From the NCBI RefSeq assembly GCF_000283155.1, contig NW_004454195.1, positions 4,226,569 to 4,290,568 of the forward strand: a stretch of 64,000 bases of DNA, read 5' to 3'. A program made the position numbers and the translations under genes. The stretch comes from Ceratotherium simum simum. Lineage: Eukaryota > Chordata > Mammalia > Perissodactyla > Rhinocerotidae. The notes beneath the pieces were generated by a model, which was not told the DNA's origin, searched no databases, and saw only the letters and a list, made by a program, of their open reading frames with translations. Below are positions 58,000-64,000 of this stretch, in pieces; the stretch's first letter is position 1; each line of letters opens with the position of its first letter.

Positions 58000-58960
58000 C
58001 ATTCCAATCCTGTATGCAGAACCATCCTTAGTTCTACGCAAGAGAAGCCTCTACCCCGGCATGCCCAGGAGTCCATGGCCAAAGGCACATGCCCATCAGG
58101 AGCCCAAAATCCCCTCCTGGGTCATGTTCCAGGAACCAGGACGCTCAAGTTCCCAGTTCAAACAGCCCAAGCTCACTTACGAGGCCTGTGCTGATTTGTC
58201 CCCCCGATACTCTCCCAAGGGCGACCCACACTCCTCAATAGGTTACCCCGAGGCCCACAGGATGGGGTGGACGGAGCACGGACATGGAGACTCAGCTGTC
58301 CACAGGCATGCGCAGTAGGTCCATGCTGCTGCTTACGCGACCAGGTCAGGCATGGAACTCGGAAGAATTTGGAAATTCAAACCTGGCCCACAAGGTTGTT
58401 ATAAAGGTGTATTGGTCAGAATAGGAGAATTTCTGAAAATATTTTGACAGTTTTTTAGTTTAATTTATAACTTCTAAATATTTAGATATATGATATGTGG
58501 ACCTGCGTTCACCTGCCAGCACCGGGCACCACAATGAAATGAAGGGAAACGGAGGCTCAGCACAGTTAACCAACTTGCCTACAGGCACAAGGTCAGTAAC
58601 TGGAAGAGCCAGGACTCAAATCCAGTTCCTTCATCATCTCAGTGTCACTCCCCGAGCAAAGCCCCGCCCCTCAACTCCACCACTTCAAAGCAATTGTGTG
58701 TGTGCTCTCTCCTGTCACTATTACAGCCACCCCCCCCCACCCCCGAGGCTCCCAAGAGGTGAGGCCACAGGTCCAGGAACACACTGCCCATCCTCTCTCC
58801 TAACATCCTGGGCTTTCTCCTCCACACTACAGGAGCCAAACGCAGGCAATTTTAAGTCCAAATGGTCGCTCTACGGGTGTGGGCTTGTAGCTACCTGTAG
58901 TGTAGAGAGAATCCGTGCTAGAGGTAAGCAAGCAGTGACACATGCCTTAGGAACCTCACA
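58000..58960. other. GC- and CpG-raised block, function unknown
   Basis: CpG density rises over 58030-58360, and a GC box CCCCGCCCC is at 58662-58670. A C-rich tract lies at about 58728-58744. A MIR sits inside (58530-58650). The ORFs of 75, 107 and 158 codons run across MIR and unique DNA in different frames and show no domain. It may be an old LTR, a retrocopy or a regulatory island; I cannot tell. Confidence 0.35.
58530..58650 (+). repeat. MIR SINE
   Basis: 'ggaaacggaggctcagcaca', 'aggcacaaggtcagtaactg' and 'agagccaggactcaaatcca' follow the MIR order. Confidence 0.8.
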
Positions 58961-58964
58961 GGAT

Positions 58965-59100
58965 GCAGCCTGAGGCTTCTGAACATACATCTTTTTACAA
59001 CTCCAAACCCAGAAGTGCATTAGTGTTCTTGCAAAACAGGCTGTGCAGCAGTTTAGAAAGCCCACATATAATACCTTCATAAGACCTGTACTTACAGAGA
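58965..59100. other. No recognised gene or repeat
   Basis: A short unassigned spacer. Confidence 0.35.
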
Positions 59101-59104
59101 TCCT

Positions 59105-59230
59105 TTCATCCAAGAAATTCAAAGTACTTTACAAGCTCAGAGCCATTCATCTACACACTCCAGGGAGGTATGCAGGCAGCCAGGGTGATACTCATTGACG
59201 AAGAAACTGAGGCTGACAGCCTTAAGCACC
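59105..59230 (+). repeat. MIR-type SINE remnant (MIR3-like)
   Basis: 'attcaaagtactttacaagc' and 'tgacgaagaaactgaggctg' match the MIR core. Confidence 0.7.
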
Positions 59231-59234
59231 CTTC

Positions 59235-59840
59235 TTTACAACAGTCTGTGCTTTCTGAAAATGAATGGCTTTAAACATCCACAGAAACATGCCACTGCAA
59301 TGGGGGGGACAAAAAGATGTGCACTATTTTTATAGAAATTAAAATGAATGTAAGAAAATTAAATACTATGTCACAAAAACATATGCCTTTAGTTCTCTCA
59401 ACCAACAGGGCCATCGAAAACTTATGCTCAATCCACCGCAAATTAAATTAATTATCATTAAATTTGAGATACTATTACCTTTCAAAATGAAAATTCCATA
59501 ATCACAAATTTTAAGACTGGAATTTCAATTTTTTTCCCCCATACAGAATCAGGCTTTCACACCTTTGGCCAAAAAGCACTTAGCAAAGGTGATTAGCATA
59601 TTCTCTCTAGTCTAGATGGAATCAACTTCAAGCCTAGGAGATTAGCTTCATTTGCTTTATAGTGGGAGGTAAATGGCCCCAGGGAAGTATGTCTGAGAAT
59701 AATGGAGGAAGAGTCCTTTTAAAAATAAGGAAGATTAGGAGTTCAGAAAGAATAAAACACATAAAGTAGCCATTGTAGTTACCTTAATATAATCAAAACA
59801 AAAAATTTGTGTTGAAAACATTATCTGAAAGTTATGTTCA
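59235..59840. other. No recognised gene or repeat
   Basis: AT-rich unassigned sequence with a G7 run near 59300-59307. Confidence 0.4.
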
Positions 59841-59844
59841 TAAC

Positions 59845-59985
59845 AATAACCAACACTTAGTGAGTGCTTACTGTATGCTAACCATTGCTCTTGGTGCTTA
59901 TAAGTAACCTATTTCACAGATGTGGAAACTGAGGCTCAGAAAAATTAATAGATACCGTCTCAAAGAGGTTACAGCGGAGTTAGAA
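59845..59985 (+). repeat. MIR SINE
   Basis: 'tagtgagtgcttactgtatg' and 'gatgtggaaactgaggctca' are clear MIR blocks. Confidence 0.8.
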
Positions 59986-60190
59986 AAATCATTCATTCAT
60001 TCATGCAATAAGCCGAACTACATAGAATCAGAAATATGAAAACTTATATAAATTTCTCCTAGGGAATTCACCATCTAATGGAAGAATGCATAAGTAAAAC
60101 AAATTTCAAATAGGCATGTACAAGGCACAAGGACAATGCAAGAGAAGCTGAACTGAGGGACTGGGGCAGCAAATAAAGACTTTGCAGAGA
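59986..60190 (+). repeat. Ancient repeat fragment
   Basis: 'attcattcattcatgcaata' and 'gaattcaccatctaatggaa' match the start of the ancient family at 51820-52700. Confidence 0.45.
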
Positions 60191-60194
60191 GGAC

Positions 60195-60515
60195 GTCTAT
60201 TTCAACAGGCAGATATAAGAAGAAAGAGATTTTAGACTGATGAGAATGGCTTACACAAATGAACCAAGACATAAGAAAACCTAATCTGGGTCACTTGGGT
60301 TGTCCAGCATGGCTAGAGAGAAGGAGGATATACAAGAAGATTTAGTAAAGGTAATCTTGGGCTGGATAGGAAGGGATAGATAGGAACTGGATATTAAGAG
60401 TTAATTACTTTACAGTTACGTATATCTTATCTCCCCCAACAAGATATAAGTCTCCTTGAGGAAAAAACCTCCCCTGGATTCTAGTGGAGTGGTTTATTGC
60501 TGATATTGTTTAATC
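60195..60515. other. No recognised gene or repeat
   Basis: Unassigned sequence, possibly further ancient repeat. Confidence 0.4.
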
Positions 60516-60530
60516 TAAAAGATTGACTGT

Positions 60531-60730
60531 GGGGCCAGCACGGTGGTATAGTGGTTAAGTTCCACGCGCTCCGCTTTGGCGGACTAGGTTCGAGGGTTCG
60601 GATCCTGCGAGCAGACCTACACCACTCGTCAAGCCATGCTGTGGTGGGAACTCACATACAAAATAGAAGGGGATGCTCACAGATGTTAGCTCAGGGCCAC
60701 TCTTCCTCGCCAAAAGAAAAAAAAAAAAAA
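60531..60730 (+). mobile_element. ERE SINE
   Basis: Head GGGGCCAGCACGGTGG, then 'cagacctacaccactcgtca', tail 'gttagctcagggccactctt' and an A-run. Target sites AGATTGACTG and AGACTGACTG differ at one base. Confidence 0.93.
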
Positions 60731-60779
60731 AGACTGACTGCTATTATTTTCTCATCACTATCATCAGAGCTACCACTTC

Positions 60780-60920
60780 GATAATGGCTTACAGGTACCA
60801 CTATTAGTTCTTTACTTATATTCACTTATTTAAGCCTTAAACAAACCCAGTGAGGTTAATTCTATTACTACCACCATTTTCCAAACCAAACTGAAGCAGA
60901 GTGATGCGCCCAGAACAAAC
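60780..60920 (+). repeat. MIR SINE
   Basis: 'ttatttaagccttaaacaaa', 'cccagtgaggttaattctat' and 'taccaccattttccaaacca' fit the MIR core. Confidence 0.7.
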
Positions 60921-60924
60921 ACCT

Positions 60925-61535
60925 GCTAAATGGCACTTTATGGAATTCACACCCCAACACATACCCCAAACTGAAGTGCAGAACTGTTACTAGTGACTTC
61001 TTTCTCCGTAATTGCCAATACTCTTCCCTCCTATCCCATGCATCCTCACCACCACGAGCAAATGTCATGGACTCCCCAGGAGATGAATGATAAGTTCATG
61101 AACAACATCTTCTCAGCCATCACATAGTACCTATATCACTTTCCTCCTCGCCTGCTCAGTCCCATCCAGTGACATCTGCCAATGAGAACCAATGTCATAG
61201 GTGCTGATGCCCAAGGTACTAATTTAACTGATATTAATTAATCATCATTGTTAAAACCAACAATGTCACCTCCCACAGTTGCCCAAGCCACTCAATCTTG
61301 TTGCTGCCAACCCCATTCCTAACAGAGTTACTGGTGTCACTTCACATATTCAATGTGGCACACAGATTTTGATAAATCAGTTCTCCTGAGTCTTGGCTTT
61401 CATTTTTAACAGTCAAATCTCCCTAGGTTTCCAACATGATTCCAGGAGTTCAAATGGAAGGTAATCCAAGTGACCATCAGCATGCTCTTCCTGGAATCCT
61501 CCTCACCTCCATTAACACATTTTGAAGTTGGGTTT
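60925..61535. other. No recognised gene or repeat
   Basis: Unassigned sequence of ordinary composition. Confidence 0.4.
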
Positions 61536-61539
61536 TCAT

Positions 61540-61710
61540 AACTGTTCCTCCATTCAATTGCAAGCTCCACTGGACAAGCACAAGAGGTAAATTTTCATAA
61601 TTCAGGTTATACGTAGTAGGCTAGTAGGCACTTAACACTTCACTCATTCATTAAACAGGTTAATTTCTAACTCCACCATAAACTCCTTGAGACTGTACAT
61701 GTCTCTATTC
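61540..61710 (+). repeat. Possible L2 LINE 3' end
   Basis: 'attgcaagctccactggaca', 'gctagtaggcacttaacact' and 'tcactcattcattaaacagg' resemble the L2 end. Confidence 0.5.
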
Positions 61711-61714
61711 TGTT

Positions 61715-61860
61715 CACTTCTGTTCCTCATTTCCTTGTCTGTAAAATGAGTTAATAATACCACCAACTCCATAGGGTTGCTGTGACGACCTGTAAAGCCC
61801 TGAGAATGGTGAATGGCACACAATAAGCACTCAATTACCATTAGTTGTTATCCATGAACA
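61715..61860 (-). repeat. MIR SINE
   Basis: 'tcctcatttccttgtctgta', 'aaatgagttaataataccac' and 'aataagcactcaattaccat' follow antisense MIR order. Confidence 0.8.
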
Positions 61861-61864
61861 TTAT

Positions 61865-62800
61865 TCTCAGAAATATATACTTAACATACACTTATTGCTT
61901 TGATTGTATAAGACATCAGCAATGGCTGTTGTCCTTTGGATCTCTCTCGTCTAATTCAACTAAGTCTTCCCACAGAACAAGGTCTTTCCCAGAGGTTCCT
62001 CAAACAATGATGAAAAGAGACTCCAGGAAACCAACACACCAGCCCTCCAGACGTGCCCAGACAAGTGTGAATTTAAGAATATGAGTGAGCACAGATAAGG
62101 CCAAAGCCATAATACCAATTACAACTAAAAGTCATGTTTTCCACATGAATTTAAAACTATCCATCAAAAAAGAAAAGATACACATAGACCCATGGATGGG
62201 CGATGCTTCTGAATGATAATATAAAGTATACAACTGACCAAAGAGCTCTCCTACTGACCTGATAAATGGCTGAAAAGGAATCATGGCAACATGCCTTGCA
62301 TTTTGGTTGACACAGCGACATAAACCCGACTAATATCAGATGGTGTAACGTCATCCCTGGATGGGAGCCAGAGGTTTCACTAGCAATCTCTGCTGTTATC
62401 AGATCTGGAAAGTGTTTCACTTGCTTTCTCTTCTAGCAAAACAAAAGGTAGCAGAGACCAAAAGAGGCAAGAAGGTGGAACCAGAAATTGTCCAGACTCC
62501 AATACCCTAAATTACCTGATGACGAATCAATATTCCTTGTTACATGGTTTTAATAGAAGGTAAACTACTAAAAAACGTCTGATCTTCGTCATGCTTTTAA
62601 TTCTTCCTTTTCTCATATCGGAGAAAGAATATTCCTGCTTCCTGACCAAAGTGTATCCCTTTACTACTAAACCCTATCTGCTTGCTCTATCTTCATACCC
62701 TTTTTCATTCGCTCCTCAGTCAGTCCACTTCAATCCATTAACCATGACAGAGCCCAGCACCCTATTATATACCTCCCTCCCAGTATGCCTTAATGGAAAA
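61865..62800. other. No recognised gene or repeat
   Basis: About 930 bases unassigned. A CRE-like TAACGTCA is at 62346-62353. ORFs up to 87 codons show no domain. Confidence 0.45.
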
Positions 62801-62804
62801 GCCA

Positions 62805-62935
62805 AAACTGCACTGATTTTAGGCATTGTCCTGACACTCGCTGGCTGAATGATCTTGGTCAAATTTCTTCACCTCTCTGGGCCTCAGTTGCTGCACCTAT
62901 AAAATGAAGTTGATCTCTGCAGCCCAGTCACCACC
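62805..62935 (-). repeat. MIR SINE
   Basis: 'tggctgaatgatcttggtca', 'aatttcttcacctctctggg' and 'cctcagttgctgcacctata' are antisense MIR. Confidence 0.8.
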
Positions 62936-63205
62936 AAAATTCTCACCAAATCATTAGCCCACAGGTTTTCAAATGTGCAGAGAAACAAAGCATCATTGGG
63001 AGGCCAGACAGCTCTTTTACCATATGTGTGAAAGAGCTCTGTGAAAATACATGTTCTTGAGGGTGGGGGCCGCCTAGGGAAACAATTAAGACAACTGAAT
63101 ATGGGGGAAAAAACACTTCATCTTATCCCCTAAGTGGAACTGAAAAGTGTGAGCGTCCACAGCACAAAGGAGAATAGTTGGCAGGGAACCTAGCGGTGTG
63201 AAGTA

Positions 63206-63283
63206 CACCTGAAATCTTCCCTCTCCACTGGTGCAGAGTTTTTTCACCTGAAATCTTCCCTCTCCACTGGTGCAGAGTTTTTT
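63206..63283 (+). repeat. Perfect 39-bp tandem duplication
   Basis: The unit starting CACCTGAAATCTTCCCTCTC and ending GCAGAGTTTTTT at 63206-63244 is repeated without a mismatch at 63245-63283. A T-run follows. An antisense ORF across it shows the duplicated peptide, but there is no evidence it is expressed. Confidence 0.95.
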
Positions 63284-63299
63284 TTTTTTATCTGGTGTA

Positions 63300-64000
63300 A
63301 CTGGAAAAGCAGAACTAGGCAGAGAGGATATTTTTAAGGAATACAACAGTTTATTAGGTACAATAAATTATAGGCAATCAATAAATAATATTTCAATTGA
63401 ATTCAATGTCTTTCTACTGGTTCTCTTTAGGAAAGATCAGAATGTTCCACTCTGCTCTCTACTCCTCGTTCTGTGAATGTTCCACGTGTCAGTACACAAA
63501 TTTAGAAGCTCAGAACAGCAGAGGCCATAATTATGACTACATAGCACTGAAGAATTTAATCAGTTAATGTTCTAGGATCTACCCATCAAACATTGACAGC
63601 TCACAATCAATGTAAGAAGTTACTTTGTAAATTGGATGTTTTTCCCCCTTGGATTTGAGATCTAGAAGCCTGCATTGCTTGACTTCCCTGGAAAATTTCC
63701 AGATTTGCACTTGAGTTTCAACTTTGTAGATTGAGCTTTGTTTCTTAAAGACAATAGTGAATGGTTTTGCTACTGGCTATTAAAATCTGCTTTTAAGAAT
63801 AATTTAGGTATTCTTTGCAAAGAGGCTTCTGTTATTTCCATCATGTTATTTTATTTTCAATTTTTCCTCTTCCTTCTCCATTTTAAATCCCCTATCTCAG
63901 GGGTGCACCTAAGTGCTCAGGTAATATACATACAAATGCTTCAACAGACAGATGGGTAAGTACCATCTCACGGCGCCCATACTTCTTAGTGAAAAAAGGA
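63300..64000. other. No recognised gene or repeat at window end
   Basis: Unassigned AT-rich sequence. Two short ORFs (63270-63476, 63738-63959) show no domain. Confidence 0.4.

Noticed and set aside
58497..58973. 158-codon open frame, the longest in the window
   Set aside because: It runs across a MIR and a C-rich tract with no domain, no codon pattern and no splice context.
62346..62353. CRE-like TAACGTCA site
   Set aside because: A single short motif with no supporting context is expected by chance in 64 kb.
1..64000. CRISPR array, phage, operon or other novel system
   Set aside because: The window is mammalian. Repeats are transposons and simple sequence, with no regularly spaced repeat-spacer pattern and no gene cluster.

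Overview
This is a stretch of mammalian nuclear DNA with no protein-coding gene, RNA gene or CRISPR array that I can support. The host is most likely a perissodactyl, probably an equid. The diagnostic evidence is eleven copies of the tRNA-derived equine repetitive element (ERE) SINE. These have a GGCCRGCCC-type 5' end, a polymerase III A box and B box, and 3' tails with GTTAGCTCAGRGC and GAGGAAGATTGGC blocks. The rest is the usual mammalian background: eroded L1 and L2, MIR, hAT-Charlie and TcMar-Tigger fossils and one solo LTR. No open reading frame looks like an exon of a known gene; the longest ones are antisense readings of SINEs or read across unrelated repeats. The window reads as intergenic or deep-intronic DNA.

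Layout. 1-9.7 kb: scattered MIRs, two L1 3' ends and a small CpG-rich pocket near 3.5-3.7 kb with promoter-type motifs. 9.7-19.2 kb: an ERE, an old L1-related repeat, a full-length hAT fossil (15.9-16.7 kb), a tail-to-tail inverted ERE pair (17.1-17.7 kb) and a Tigger-type MITE with TA duplications (19.0-19.2 kb). 20-27.6 kb: ancient repeats, a G-quadruplex motif, an L1/HAL1 ORF1-like segment, and an L2 split by a second Tigger-type MITE. 27.6-29.4 kb: a repeat-free, GC-raised block with kappa-B-type sites, the best candidate for a regulatory region. 34.1-35.6 kb: two nested insertions, an ERE inside a hAT element and a 554-bp solo LTR inside a Tigger-type element. 35.7-44.9 kb: a run of eroded L1 pieces carrying several EREs. 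46.5-51.0 kb: the 5' UTR, ORF1 and ORF2 portion of one old L1, broken by two younger L1 3' ends, one of which carries an ERE. 51.8-64 kb: ancient repeats, a TGATAA/HNF1-like cluster (55.2-55.4 kb), a GC-rich block (58.0-58.9 kb) and a perfect 39-bp tandem duplication (63.2 kb).

Nothing here works together as an operon or pathway. What can be checked in the sequence is the relative order of transposon insertions, read from target-site duplications, plus a few motif-dense unique segments that may be regulatory. I found no previously undescribed biological system. Repeat boundaries are estimates except where a target-site duplication fixes them. Subfamily names are given only as 'like' because no database search was possible.
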